NCBI GenBank assembly: GCA_964567845.1
Contig: CAZMOG010000005.1
Location: 1-49,203 of the forward strand
DNA length: 49,203 nt
Reading direction: 5' to 3'
From: RGIG9079 sp964567845
GTDB lineage: Bacteria; Bacteroidota; Bacteroidia; Bacteroidales; Marinifilaceae
The position numbers and the translations under genes were made by a program. Below, in pieces: positions 17,318-26,564 of the stretch; position 1 is the stretch's first letter, and every line of letters begins with the position of its first letter. Below the pieces are notes generated by a model. The model was given only the letters and a program-made list of their open reading frames with translations, made no database searches and had not been told where the DNA came from.

Positions 17318-17788
17318 CTACTCATCTTCGTTTTTAATAATCTCTTTTGCCTTACTATAATACGGCAATCTTTCTGCCAAATGTTTTTCAACATACGCAC
17401 GAAGCTCCTCGTCACTTAGTTTTGCAACCAAAGGGCGTTTCCACTTTCCGCGAATTAATCGAGCTATAATAGTATCAGTCGATGGATTAAGAAATATTGT
17501 AGTTCCCTGGCTGTTCATATACTCCATATTATCATTGAAACATGGAGTACCACCTCCGCAACTCATTATAAAATCGCCAAATAATTCACACACCTCGTGT
17601 AGATAACGGCTCTCCATTCTACGAAAATACTCTTCGCCACTATCACGAAAAATTTCATTTATTGTTCTGTGTTCACGCTCCTCTATGTAGCGATCCAAGT
17701 CTATAAAACGCACCCCCTCGGCTGCAGCCAAAGTTCTGCCATAGCGGCTCTTACCGCTTGCCATATAGCCAATCAAGAATCTCTTCAT
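17318..17788 (-). CDS. aroK: Shikimate kinase
   Basis: 156 residues from the ATG at 17788, which overlaps the parC stop by one base (TGATG); a GTG one codon earlier is less likely. Walker A near residue 8 (GYMASGKS), shikimate-binding Asp (FIDLDRYIE), Arg/Glu (EEYFRRMES), the GGG loop (SCGGGTP) and a lid arginine (KWKRPLV) are all present. It phosphorylates shikimate at the 3-hydroxyl with ATP in chorismate synthesis. The tight coupling to the topoisomerase IV genes is a matter of operon layout, not of pathway. Confidence 0.93.
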   Translation of the reverse strand: MKRFLIGYMASGKSRYGRTLAAAEGVRFIDLDRYIEEREHRTINEIFRDSGEEYFRRMESRYLHEVCELFGDFIMSCGGGTPCFNDNMEYMNSQGTTIFLNPSTDTIIARLIRGKWKRPLVAKLSDEELRAYVEKHLAERLPYYSKAKEIIKNEDE

Positions 17789-20406
17789 CACTCTTCAGTT
17801 TTTAATTCATCAACATCAAAAAGCGACATTTGAGACTCGCTCTGCTCATCAACCTGACCATCAGCCAATTCTGCATCAACCTCCTCAATAGACTCCTCAT
17901 CTTCGGGCAAAACCACCGATTCAAGTACATTTATCTTATCAACAACATAGCTTGTCAATCGTTTTCCCTTGGCACGGAAAGATTTATCACCAATAAATTC
18001 CTCGGCAACAATCACCTCCGCTGAACGTCCCTCATTCTTACCTCCGAAGATAATTTCAAATCTTGGACGCTTATCACTCGATAAATGTATCAACCTGGCA
18101 TCCTCGCCAATAAATGAAAGTACCTTAGACGTTAATTCAAAACGGAATCGCTTTATATAGTAATACTGCTGCTCCTCATCGTACAATACAGCCGTCCAAA
18201 TCTTCTCTGCATCGAACTTCTCAAAGAGCAAATACCCCTCTTCGTAGTGGTTGGTCAAATCGAAATTAGTTGTATAAAAAGTTCCGTTTTTGTTTACAGC
18301 AAGAATCATATCCTCGCCCTGGAACTCTCCAATATAGAGACCTCGCTCATCACTATTCAAACGCAAAATATCGGTATCAATCCAGATTTTTCTACCTCCA
18401 AGAGTTGATACTCCCTTTTGCGCAATATTGATTTTATGAACATCGAGTTTTGTTACCTGATTACCCAACGATGCCCTACCTTTAATGGTAAGTTTCGCAA
18501 AATCGTACATCTGGAACAACTTTTTCAAATTGGTTGTTGCCTTATAGAAGACCTTAACCTGCTCAGCCTCGCCATTCGGATTTGCTGTGAAATAGAGTAT
18601 CTTTGACCCCTTAGTTCCCTTTGTCAAATTGTACTCCTTATCACGCGTAACTCCGGTTACAAAGAAGCGCTTTGCATAGGTTGTTCCACCACGACCATCT
18701 CTGTATATCACATTGTAAATTGTGCGTTTGTCATTCTTCTTAAAGACTGCCACGTGTATCACATCGGGGCCTACTGAAATCTTATCGGCAACCTTTGTAA
18801 TCCAATATGTTCCGTCCTTGCGGAAAATGATGATTTCATCAATGTCCGAGCAATCACATATATACTCATCTCGCTTCAATGCAGTTCCAACGAAACCGTC
18901 CTGACGGTTAATGTAGAGCTTCTCGTTGGCAAGCACCACTTTTGACGCTTCGATATTCTCAAAATTACGAATCTCGGTTTTACGCTCACGACCGACTCCG
19001 TACATTCTTTTGATTCTCTCATAGTACTTAATTGAGTATGGAATGATATGGGCAATATTATATTTCAGCTGCTTCATCTCATCCTCCATACCCCTGATGT
19101 AGCGATCTGCCTCATCGGAACTGAAACGGAAGATTCGCTTCATCTTTATCTCGAATAGTTTGCGAATATCATCATCGGTTACCTCGCGTATAAAATCAAC
19201 AATGAATGGTTCCAATCGCTTGCGAACATGAGGAATTACACTCTCGACCGATGTTCCCTCCTCATACTCTTTATCCTTATAGATTCGCTGCTCAATAAAA
19301 ATTCTCTCAAGATTGGCATAGTGCCACTCCTCTTGAAGCTCTCCAAGCTGTATCTCAAGCTCCAATTTTAATAGGCGGACCGTCTCATCGGTTGAACGGC
19401 GCAAAATATCGGATACGCCCAAGAATACCGGCTTTTCATTGTCAATTACGCACGAGTTTGGCGAGATTGACATTTCACAATCGGTAAATGCATAAAGCGC
19501 ATCTATTGTCTTATCCGATGATACACCCGGTGCAAGTTGCAATACAATTTCAGCCTCGGCAGCTGTATTATCATCAATATGTTTAATCTTTATTTTACCC
19601 TTGTCATTTGCCTTTTGTATGCTATCGATCAAGGCCTGTGTTGTTCTGCCAAAAGGAACCTCAACGACTTTTAGGGTTTTGGTATCTACCTTCTCGATTT
19701 TTGCTCTGACACGCACCACGCCTCCACGCAGTCCGTCATTATAACGGCTCACATCTATTGCACCTCCTGTTGGAAAATCGGGATACAGTTCAAACTCCTC
19801 TCCCCTCAGATATGCAATACAGCCATCTATCAACTCATTGAAGTTATGTGGCAGAATTTTCGATGCCAATCCCACTGCAATTCCCTCAACTCCCTGTGCC
19901 AGCAACAATGGGAATTTCACGGGAAGAGTTATCGGCTCCTGTTTACGGCCATCGTACGAAGCCTTCCATTGGGTTGTTTTGTTATTGAATACCACATCAA
20001 GGGCAAATTTCGACAAACGCGCCTCAATATAACGGGGAGCAGCTGCTTCATCGCCTGTCAATATATTTCCCCAGTTTCCCTGACACTCAACAAGCAAATC
20101 CTTCTGTCCCAACTGCACAAGAGCGTCACCGATAGAGGCATCGCCATGGGGGTGAAACTGCATTGTAGAACCAATAATATTTGCAACCTTGTTGAAACGA
20201 CCGTCATCGAGGGTCTTCATTACATGCAATATTCTACGTTGAACAGGCTTCAGACCATCGTTGATGTATGGCACCGCTCGTTCAAGAATTACATAAGATG
20301 CATAGTCCAGGAACCATTTTTCAAACATTCCCGAAATACGCTTAATGGAGCGCATCTTGCCGCCCTCCTCATCTTTTCTCTCCTCTATAACTATATCTTC
20401 TGCCAT
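17788..20406 (-). CDS. parC: DNA topoisomerase IV subunit A (ParC/GyrA family)
   Basis: 872 residues. The N-terminal breakage-reunion domain contains the catalytic tyrosine in PRYIEARLS (about residue 127) and the string HPHGDASIGDALV. The C-terminal domain (from about residue 500) is a beta-pinwheel with weak GyrA-box-like repeats (KGRASLGNQVTKLD), which favours topoisomerase IV over gyrase. The last 40 residues are acidic. Pairing with parE 11 bases upstream fits the Bacteroidota topo IV pair. At the position of E. coli ParC Ser80 there is Ala and at Glu84 Asp. That may be the family norm in this phylum and would lower quinolone affinity of this target; this is inference. Function: ATP-dependent decatenation of replicated chromosomes. 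Confidence 0.9.
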   Translation of the reverse strand: MAEDIVIEERKDEEGGKMRSIKRISGMFEKWFLDYASYVILERAVPYINDGLKPVQRRILHVMKTLDDGRFNKVANIIGSTMQFHPHGDASIGDALVQLGQKDLLVECQGNWGNILTGDEAAAPRYIEARLSKFALDVVFNNKTTQWKASYDGRKQEPITLPVKFPLLLAQGVEGIAVGLASKILPHNFNELIDGCIAYLRGEEFELYPDFPTGGAIDVSRYNDGLRGGVVRVRAKIEKVDTKTLKVVEVPFGRTTQALIDSIQKANDKGKIKIKHIDDNTAAEAEIVLQLAPGVSSDKTIDALYAFTDCEMSISPNSCVIDNEKPVFLGVSDILRRSTDETVRLLKLELEIQLGELQEEWHYANLERIFIEQRIYKDKEYEEGTSVESVIPHVRKRLEPFIVDFIREVTDDDIRKLFEIKMKRIFRFSSDEADRYIRGMEDEMKQLKYNIAHIIPYSIKYYERIKRMYGVGRERKTEIRNFENIEASKVVLANEKLYINRQDGFVGTALKRDEYICDCSDIDEIIIFRKDGTYWITKVADKISVGPDVIHVAVFKKNDKRTIYNVIYRDGRGGTTYAKRFFVTGVTRDKEYNLTKGTKGSKILYFTANPNGEAEQVKVFYKATTNLKKLFQMYDFAKLTIKGRASLGNQVTKLDVHKINIAQKGVSTLGGRKIWIDTDILRLNSDERGLYIGEFQGEDMILAVNKNGTFYTTNFDLTNHYEEGYLLFEKFDAEKIWTAVLYDEEQQYYYIKRFRFELTSKVLSFIGEDARLIHLSSDKRPRFEIIFGGKNEGRSAEVIVAEEFIGDKSFRAKGKRLTSYVVDKINVLESVVLPEDEESIEEVDAELADGQVDEQSESQMSLFDVDELKTEE

Positions 20407-20417
20407 ACTGTTTCAAA

Positions 20418-22283
20418 TTAACGAAGTTCATCCTCTTCAATGTACAGATTGTTTATAATGAAATCCTGACGCTCCGGGGTATTTTTTCCCATATAGTATT
20501 CCAGAATATCATCGTAAGCTTCGCCCTTGCTCAAACGAACCGGCTCCAATCGAATATCTTTGCCAATAAAGCCACGGAACTCATCGGGGTTAATCTCTCC
20601 CAATCCTTTGAATCGTGTAATCTCGGGCTTTGGGCCCAATGCTTTAATTGCCTCTTCACGCTCACTGTCTGAGTAACAATAGCGGGTTACCTTCTTGTTT
20701 CTTACGCGGAATAGCGGAGTTTGCAATATATAGACATGACCGGTTCTTATCAAATCGGGGAAGAATTGCAAGAAGAAGGTCAAAAGCAACAATCGTATAT
20801 GCATTCCATCAACATCGGCATCGGTTGCAATAATCACTTTATTGTAACGCAAACCATCCAATCCATCCTCGATATTCAAAGCTGCCTGAAGCATATTGAA
20901 CTCCTCATTCTCATATACAACCTTCTTGGTCTGGCCATACGAGTTATAGGGCTTACCACGCAAACTGAATACCGCTTGCGTATTCACATCGCGCGACTTA
21001 GTTATGGAACCACTTGCCGAGTTTCCCTCGGTAATGAAGATCGAGGACTCATTTGCCAACTCATTCTTGGTATTGTAGTGAACCCTGCAATCACGCAACT
21101 TTTTATTTACAAAACTTACCTGTTTTGCCCTTTCACGTGCAAGTTTTTGCACTCCACTCATTGCCTTGCGCTCGCGCTCGGTATCCTGGATTTTTTTAAG
21201 CAAAACCTCAGCCACGTCGGGATTGCGATGCAGATAGTTATCCAACTCTCTTGCCACAAAGTCTATAATAAAGTTACGGACAGTCGGAGTTGTTGTGGTA
21301 TCCTGATCCTCCGGTTTTACCGGGGCCATATACTTTGAACCCAATTTAGTCTTTGTCTGTGATTCAAAAACAGGTTCTTGGACTCTGATACTGATTGCTC
21401 CAATAACCGAAGTACGTATATCGGACATATCAAAATCCTTCTTGTAAAACTCTTTGATTGTTTTGGCTATAGCCTCGCGAAAGGCTGTCTGATGAGTTCC
21501 GCCAAGTGTTGTATGCTGACCATTGACAAATGAGTAATAGGTTTCTCCATAGTGCTTACCATGAGTCAACGCCAACTCAATATCGTGTCCCTTCAGATAG
21601 ATAATCGGATACAATCCCTCCTCATCCATCGTCTCCGAGAGCAAATCGTATAATCCATGACGAGATACAAACTTCTGACCATTGAAATTCATGGTCAATC
21701 CGGAATTCAGATATGCATAGTTGCGCATCATTGTCTCAAGATACTCAACCATATATCTGTATTTCAAGAATATCTCCTTATCGGCTATAAATGTAACCTC
21801 GGTTCCATTCGGTTCGGTTGTTGGCTCTATGTCACGCTCCTCAACCAACTCTCCTCGACAGAAACGGGCATACTTGGTTTCCCCATCGCGAAATGACTGG
21901 ATTTCAAAACTCTCGCTCAATGCATTGACAGCTTTGATACCTACACCATTCAATCCAACCGATTTTTGAAACACCGAAGAGTCATATTTACCTCCAGTGT
22001 TCATTTTCGAAGATACATCGACAACCTTGCCAAGTGGAATTCCTCGACCAAAATCACGGACAGTAACAGTTCGCTCCTCTACCGAGACGCGAATCTCTTT
22101 TCCTGCCCCCATAGCAAACTCGTCAATTGAGTTATCGACAACCTCTTTGACCAATATATAAATTCCATCATCGGGGGCTGAGCCATCGCCCAATTTTCCA
22201 ATATACATTCCCGGACGGATACGAATATGCTCCGCCCATTCTAAAGTTCGTATCGAATCTTCGGTATAATTACTTTGCTCCAT
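20418..22283 (-). CDS. parE: DNA topoisomerase IV subunit B (ParE/GyrB family)
   Basis: 621 residues, the short ParE length without the GyrB insertion. GHKL ATPase motifs: EVVDNSIDE (catalytic Glu and Asn), VRDFGRGIP, GLNGVGIKAVNALS. The ATP-lid lysine region is QTKTKLGS. The Toprim domain shows the acidic motifs TEGNSASGS and DADVDGMHIRLLLLTF. The C terminus carries RFKGLGEINPDEF. It supplies the ATPase and metal site for strand passage with ParC. It sits 57 bases after birA with no promoter box seen between, so it is probably read from further upstream. Confidence 0.9.
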   Translation of the reverse strand: MEQSNYTEDSIRTLEWAEHIRIRPGMYIGKLGDGSAPDDGIYILVKEVVDNSIDEFAMGAGKEIRVSVEERTVTVRDFGRGIPLGKVVDVSSKMNTGGKYDSSVFQKSVGLNGVGIKAVNALSESFEIQSFRDGETKYARFCRGELVEERDIEPTTEPNGTEVTFIADKEIFLKYRYMVEYLETMMRNYAYLNSGLTMNFNGQKFVSRHGLYDLLSETMDEEGLYPIIYLKGHDIELALTHGKHYGETYYSFVNGQHTTLGGTHQTAFREAIAKTIKEFYKKDFDMSDIRTSVIGAISIRVQEPVFESQTKTKLGSKYMAPVKPEDQDTTTTPTVRNFIIDFVARELDNYLHRNPDVAEVLLKKIQDTERERKAMSGVQKLARERAKQVSFVNKKLRDCRVHYNTKNELANESSIFITEGNSASGSITKSRDVNTQAVFSLRGKPYNSYGQTKKVVYENEEFNMLQAALNIEDGLDGLRYNKVIIATDADVDGMHIRLLLLTFFLQFFPDLIRTGHVYILQTPLFRVRNKKVTRYCYSDSEREEAIKALGPKPEITRFKGLGEINPDEFRGFIGKDIRLEPVRLSKGEAYDDILEYYMGKNTPERQDFIINNLYIEEDELR

Positions 22284-22339
22284 AGAAACACGATTATTGG
22301 GGTAAAGGTAATAAAAAAATCCTTGAAAATAATCTATTT

Positions 22340-23071
22340 TTAAAAACTATTAGGAGCCCCAACATAACGAACCGCTTTGTAACCATAGGTGCGAATCTCT
22401 CCATTTTCAAGCTCAAGCTGCAGACACCCATAATTATCAATACAATTTATTTTTGCCTCGAACTCTCCATCTTGATCCTGCCAACTGTAAATACCATCCC
22501 TACGGTATAAATGCTCCATAAATTCAACTCGCAACTTTTGAAAATCAGAAACATACTCCAACCTGACAGCAATACATTCAACCAATGAGCGTAACTCGGT
22601 CCGAACATCATAATCGTTTCCGGTCAACAGTTTTAATGATACCGGATTCGGAGCATCGGAATAGAAAATATCTTGATTGAGATTTAAACCAACCCCACAC
22701 AAAGAGCGCATTAACGACATTCCCGATACAGAATGCTCTATAAGTATCCCTGCTATCTTCTTTTCTCCCACATAAATATCATTGGGCCACTTTACACTGA
22801 CATTCTGAACATATTTGGATAGGTAATCATAACATCCCAATGCCACTGCCATTGATATTGCAAACTGCTGTACTACCTCAACAGCCATATCACCAAGCAC
22901 CATTGTCATGGCAATATTCTTCCCGGGTTCACTCTCCCAGCTATTACCTCCACATCCACGGCCGGCGCTCTGATTCAGAGTGTACACCACACTGCCGGGT
23001 GCAAAAGTGCCCGAAGCCGCAACACTGTTCGTTGATGCGGCCTCGGGCAACTCTATAAAATTTAACATCAT
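22340..23071 (-). CDS. birA: Biotin--[acetyl-CoA-carboxylase] ligase, catalytic form without DNA-binding domain
   Basis: 243 residues. There is no N-terminal winged helix, so this is a group I ligase that cannot act as the BirA repressor. Biotin-binding motifs: STNS near residue 13, GRGCGGNSWES (the GRGRxGRxW loop, with substitutions), VKWPNDIYV and KIAGILIE. A short C-terminal SH3-like domain follows. It attaches biotin to acyl-CoA carboxylase carrier proteins through biotinyl-AMP. The start overlaps the stop of the DJ-1 gene (ATGATG; either ATG at 23071 or 23068 is possible), so translation is coupled. Confidence 0.9.
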   Translation of the reverse strand: MMLNFIELPEAASTNSVAASGTFAPGSVVYTLNQSAGRGCGGNSWESEPGKNIAMTMVLGDMAVEVVQQFAISMAVALGCYDYLSKYVQNVSVKWPNDIYVGEKKIAGILIEHSVSGMSLMRSLCGVGLNLNQDIFYSDAPNPVSLKLLTGNDYDVRTELRSLVECIAVRLEYVSDFQKLRVEFMEHLYRRDGIYSWQDQDGEFEAKINCIDNYGCLQLELENGEIRTYGYKAVRYVGAPNSF

Positions 23072-23616
23072 ATCAACATTCCCTCTGCTACTTGCTCTGC
23101 ATGGTCGGGCGATGCTATCTGTGCCAACAATGTCAATGCAAAATCGACTGCAAAGCCGGGTCCTTGAGCAGTAGTTACACGACCATCTATAACAACTCCC
23201 TCATCAACCATATCTCCATTTACAGCCATCGGCTCAAATCCGGGATAACAGGTCATCTGCATCTTCTCATCGCACTGCAACTTACTCAACACCAACGCAG
23301 GTGCCGCACAAATTGCTCCGATTCGTTTACCCTCATCAAAATGGTGTTGCATTATCTGCATTAATGGCTCACACTCTGCCAAATTCTTTGCACCGGGCAT
23401 ACCTCCCGGAAATACAAGCAATAAAGCATCGCTTGCATCAATATCACTCAAAAGAGCATCTGCCTGAATTGTAACTCCATGCGAACTTGTAACACTCAAT
23501 GTATCATTTATCGATACCATCACTATCTCCTGCTCCGCTCTGCGGAATACATCGACTACCGAAAGGGCCTCCAAATCCTCGAAACCATCGGCCATAAAGA
23601 TATATGTTCTACTCAT
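23068..23616 (-). CDS. DJ-1/PfpI family protein
   Basis: 182 residues, the single-domain DJ-1 length. The active-site Glu lies in ADGFEDLE (about residue 13) and the nucleophilic Cys in GAICAAPAL (about residue 100), and the TTAQGPG string near the end completes the site. This pattern fits the DJ-1/YajL subgroup. Members are described as glyoxalase III or protein/nucleotide deglycases, which is debated, so no specific reaction is assigned. Cytoplasmic. It follows lepB after 18 bases and overlaps birA. Confidence 0.88.
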   Translation of the reverse strand: MSRTYIFMADGFEDLEALSVVDVFRRAEQEIVMVSINDTLSVTSSHGVTIQADALLSDIDASDALLLVFPGGMPGAKNLAECEPLMQIMQHHFDEGKRIGAICAAPALVLSKLQCDEKMQMTCYPGFEPMAVNGDMVDEGVVIDGRVTTAQGPGFAVDFALTLLAQIASPDHAEQVAEGMLI

Positions 23617-23634
23617 AATATATGGGTATTAAAA

Positions 23635-24999
23635 TTACAACTTATCTGCACCTCTGAACAGACGATTCCAACGCACCGCCTTTAGGAACGAATTATCCTT
23701 GTCGAGCGAAAACCACACAATCCACGCCTTTCCTACAACATGATCCTCGGGTACAAATCCCCAGAAACGCGAATCAGCTGAACCATGACGGTTATCGCCC
23801 ATCATCCAATAGTAATCCATATTGAATGTATAGCTATTTGCCGGCTTACCATTTATGAAAATTTCTCCATTCTTAATCTGCAAATCATTGCCCTCATAGA
23901 CATCGATAATTCTTTCATAAAGAGCTATATTCTGAGGAGTGAGCTTGACTGTCGCCCCCTTTGCCGGAATATAAAGCGGCCCGAAATTATCGGTTGCCCA
24001 CTTATAATTCAATGTATCGAATGGGAATACATCGGGCGAGGGCTCACTTAAAACAACTCGCTCCACACTATTCACATTTGTAAAATTCTTCAACTTGGCA
24101 ACCATCTCTCCGGTCAATGGCAAGTTGTACACATTACCAGCATTTCCGCTCATATCATCGTACGATATTCCCATCTCCTTCAAGCGCATTTTATTCAATG
24201 GAGTACCATTGGTCTTGACAATATAGTTATACTGCATATTCTCGGGATCCTCGGCCTTTTCTCCATTCACATACAACACTCCACCCTTGTAGGTTAATGT
24301 ATCGCCAGGCAATCCCACACAACGTTTAATGTAGTGCTCACGTTTATCTACAGGACGGGCAATCACCTCTGCCCTTTCATGTATCAGCTGTCGAGCCTCC
24401 GCCAGCGATACATTATAGTATGCCGCCAAAGCCCGCATTTGCGCATAGTAATCAGGGTTCTCGGCTCCTATTATAACTGTATCACCGGTTGGGAAATTAA
24501 AAACCACAATATCATTCCTCTCAACATCACCAAAACCCGCAATTCGCTTATATGGCCACTTTATCAACTCGGAGTATGACTTTGTCGATTTGGTAAAAGG
24601 CATTGTATTATGCACAAAGGGCATTGCTATTGGCGTATTGGGAATTTTGGGTCCATACGACACCTTACTTACAAAAAGATAATCTCCTACCATCATTGAT
24701 TTCTCCATAGACGAGGTAGGAATTGTATAGGCCTCGAAAAGAAATATTCTGATTATAGTAGTCACCACCACAGCAAATACAATTGCATCTATCCACTCTA
24801 CGGTTTTGGTCTGTTTCTTAACGCCACGTTTCTTCCAAAAGGTCCAATTCACCTTCTTAGTAATATACCAATCAAATATAACAGGCAACAAGATAAGCAT
24901 TAACCAACTTTCAGCCCACAAAGCCCAAAGTAAGTATAGCAGTGTAACCACAGAAAATTTCACCCACACTGCAGGTTTGACATGCTTAAACATACTCAT
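23635..24999 (-). CDS. lepB: Signal peptidase I, long Bacteroidota form
   Basis: 454 residues, long compared with Gram-positive SipS but normal for Bacteroidota. Membrane segments near residues 12-45 and 68-88 precede the catalytic box IPTSSMEKSMMVGD (Ser near 98) and box D (YIKRCVGLPGD, containing the general-base Lys). Box E is WMMGDNRHGSADSRFWG. The stretch between catalytic Ser and Lys and the later insertion (from about 245 to 380) are unusually long. It cleaves signal peptides of exported proteins at the outer face of the inner membrane. It starts 6 bases after dapB. Confidence 0.92.
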   Translation of the reverse strand: MSMFKHVKPAVWVKFSVVTLLYLLWALWAESWLMLILLPVIFDWYITKKVNWTFWKKRGVKKQTKTVEWIDAIVFAVVVTTIIRIFLFEAYTIPTSSMEKSMMVGDYLFVSKVSYGPKIPNTPIAMPFVHNTMPFTKSTKSYSELIKWPYKRIAGFGDVERNDIVVFNFPTGDTVIIGAENPDYYAQMRALAAYYNVSLAEARQLIHERAEVIARPVDKREHYIKRCVGLPGDTLTYKGGVLYVNGEKAEDPENMQYNYIVKTNGTPLNKMRLKEMGISYDDMSGNAGNVYNLPLTGEMVAKLKNFTNVNSVERVVLSEPSPDVFPFDTLNYKWATDNFGPLYIPAKGATVKLTPQNIALYERIIDVYEGNDLQIKNGEIFINGKPANSYTFNMDYYWMMGDNRHGSADSRFWGFVPEDHVVGKAWIVWFSLDKDNSFLKAVRWNRLFRGADKL

Positions 25000-25005
25000 A
25001 ATTAT

Positions 25006-25728
25006 TTAAAATTTCAACAAATCATCCATCGAATAAACTCCGCTCTTTCCTACCATAAATCCGGCAGCTGCTACCGCCCCCCTGGCAAAGCCCTGACGCG
25101 AATAAGCCGAATGTTCAATAGAAATCTCATCAACCTCCGATTTATATGTTACCTTATGAATTCCTGGTACCTCTCCTATACGATGAGCCACAATGGGAAG
25201 TTCCTTATTGCAGGTCTCGCCCTCATTTATAAGCTTCCACTCTGCATACTGCTCATGATTCTCAACAATTCCCTCGGCAATGGTTATTGCTGTTCCACTC
25301 GGGGCATCCAATTTGTGAATATGGTGTGTCTCATCGAGCAGAACACCATACTGCTTAAAATCAGACATTACCTTTGCCAACATCTTATTCAGATGGAAGA
25401 ATATATTTACTCCAATGCTATAGTTGGAAGCATAAAAGAAACCTCCGCTCTTCTTTTTACAATAGCTAACAACCTCATCCCATCGATCCAACCAACCGGT
25501 TGTTCCCGACACTACAGGCACACCGCAATCAAAGCACCACTTATAGTTGTCAACCGCTACCTTGGGCATAGAAAATTCTATTGCAACGTCGGCCATTTTC
25601 AGCTCTTCATCAGTAACTGTCTCTCTGTTATCTACATCTACCTTTAAAACAACCTCATGACCATTCTCTTCAAGAATTCCGGCAATCAGTTGTCCCATCT
25701 TTCCATATCCTAATAATGCTACTTTCAT
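25006..25728 (-). CDS. dapB: 4-hydroxy-tetrahydrodipicolinate reductase
   Basis: 240 residues from the ATG at 25728. The longer frame is rejected because this ATG fits both the start of the Rossmann fold (MKVALLGYGKMG) and the promoter at 25760-25767. Substrate motif ETHHIHKLDAPSGTA with the catalytic His pair and Lys is present, as is VSGTTGW. It reduces the DapA product with NAD(P)H on the way to diaminopimelate and lysine, needed for peptidoglycan. First gene of the long minus-strand run ending at pepD. Confidence 0.94.
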   Translation of the reverse strand: MKVALLGYGKMGQLIAGILEENGHEVVLKVDVDNRETVTDEELKMADVAIEFSMPKVAVDNYKWCFDCGVPVVSGTTGWLDRWDEVVSYCKKKSGGFFYASNYSIGVNIFFHLNKMLAKVMSDFKQYGVLLDETHHIHKLDAPSGTAITIAEGIVENHEQYAEWKLINEGETCNKELPIVAHRIGEVPGIHKVTYKSEVDEISIEHSAYSRQGFARGAVAAAGFMVGKSGVYSMDDLLKF

Positions 25729-25759
25729 AATGTCAAAACTTCTCAATATTACAGAAGTA

Positions 25760-25767
25760 CAAATTTA
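25760..25767 (-). promoter_or_regulatory. -7 element of the dapB operon promoter
   Basis: Minus strand reads TAAATTTG, a full match to TAnnTTTG. Expected transcript start near 25753, with a leader of about 25 bases to the dapB ATG. It lies between the dapB start and the rplT terminator. Confidence 0.6.
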
Positions 25768-25800
25768 AGAATATTTCGCAACTACTATTCATTTTTATAC

Positions 25801-25832
25801 AAAAAAAGGGGGCTGACTTTTTAGTCGCCCCC
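25801..25832 (-). terminator. Intrinsic terminator after rplT
   Basis: On the minus strand a GC-rich stem (GGGGGCGACT / AGTCaGCCCCC, with one bulged base) is followed by seven T residues. It ends the thrS-infC-rpmI-rplT transcript and separates it from the dapB promoter. Confidence 0.88.
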
Positions 25833-25868
25833 ATTGTATAAGGTCACTGTAAGTTTTTCAAAATTCTC

Positions 25869-26222
25869 TTAAGCTTGTGCTTTTACCTTTGCGATAATAG
25901 CTGCGAAAGCCTCCGGCTGGTTCATGGCCAAATCAGCAAGAACCTTACGATTCATACCAATATCCATTTTGTGAACCAATCCCATAAATTGAGAGTAAGA
26001 CATTCCCTCCATTCTCACTGCAGCGTTGATTCTTTGAATCCACAATGCACGGAACTCGGATTTCTTTTTACGTCTGTCACGGTATGCGTATGTTAATCCC
26101 TTCTCATAGGTATTTTTCGCAACGGTCCAGACATTTGATCTTGAACCAAAGTATCCTCTGGTCTCTTTTAAAACCTTTTTTCTACGGGCTCTTGAAGCCA
26201 CCGCGTTTTTTGCTCTTGGCAT
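25869..26222 (-). CDS. rplT: 50S ribosomal protein L20 (bL20)
   Basis: 117 residues, normal length. Opens with the L20 signature MPRAKNAVASRARRKK and keeps GYFGSRSNVWTVAK and the RALWIQRINAAVR stretch. It binds 23S rRNA early in 50S assembly and in several bacteria represses its own operon. It follows rpmI after 87 bases that contain an inverted repeat. Last gene of the operon. Confidence 0.97.
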   Translation of the reverse strand: MPRAKNAVASRARRKKVLKETRGYFGSRSNVWTVAKNTYEKGLTYAYRDRRKKKSEFRALWIQRINAAVRMEGMSYSQFMGLVHKMDIGMNRKVLADLAMNQPEAFAAIIAKVKAQA

Positions 26223-26261
26223 AATTCTTCGTTTTTTGAATGAAAGCGCCGTTTCGCAACG

Positions 26262-26297
26262 AACTTAATACTCTCATCCGGGTTAATAAATTAAGTT
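26262..26297. repeat. Inverted repeat between rpmI and rplT
   Basis: AACTTAAT at 26262-26269 and ATTAAGTT at 26290-26297 form a perfect 8-bp stem with a 20-base loop in the rpmI-rplT gap. AT-rich and not followed by a T run on the minus strand, so probably not a terminator. It could be an mRNA element for L20 expression; that is speculative. Confidence 0.4.
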
Positions 26298-26309
26298 AGT
26301 TTGAACCAA

Positions 26310-26504
26310 TTACATGCACAACATTGCTCTTACAGAAGCTACGTTATCTCCGTGAACGGTTGCTGAGTTGGTAAGATTTCTCTTTTGTTTTGTAGTTTTC
26401 TTAGTCAAAATGTGACTTTTGAAAGCATGTTTTCTTTTAAATTTACCAGTAGCGGTAATAGCGAAACGCTTTTTAGCGCTACTTACGGTCTTCATTTTTG
26501 GCAT
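26310..26504 (-). CDS. rpmI: 50S ribosomal protein L35 (bL35)
   Basis: 64 residues. The L35 N terminus (MPKMKTVSSAKKRFAIT) is followed by the GKFKRKHAFKSHIL stretch. Highly basic. Component of the large subunit, encoded as usual between infC and rplT. It starts 60 bases after infC; a small GCGA/TCGC hairpin lies in that gap. Confidence 0.96.
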   Translation of the reverse strand: MPKMKTVSSAKKRFAITATGKFKRKHAFKSHILTKKTTKQKRNLTNSATVHGDNVASVRAMLCM

Positions 26505-26564
26505 CTTCTCTTCAATTTAGATTGTTAATATATACTCACAGGCGACATTATCGCTCAGACCTTC

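Noticed and set aside
17788..22283. Calling the topoisomerase pair gyrA/gyrB
   Set aside because: The short B subunit, the degenerate pinwheel boxes and the adjacent B-A order fit Bacteroidota topoisomerase IV better, although a search against both families was not possible.
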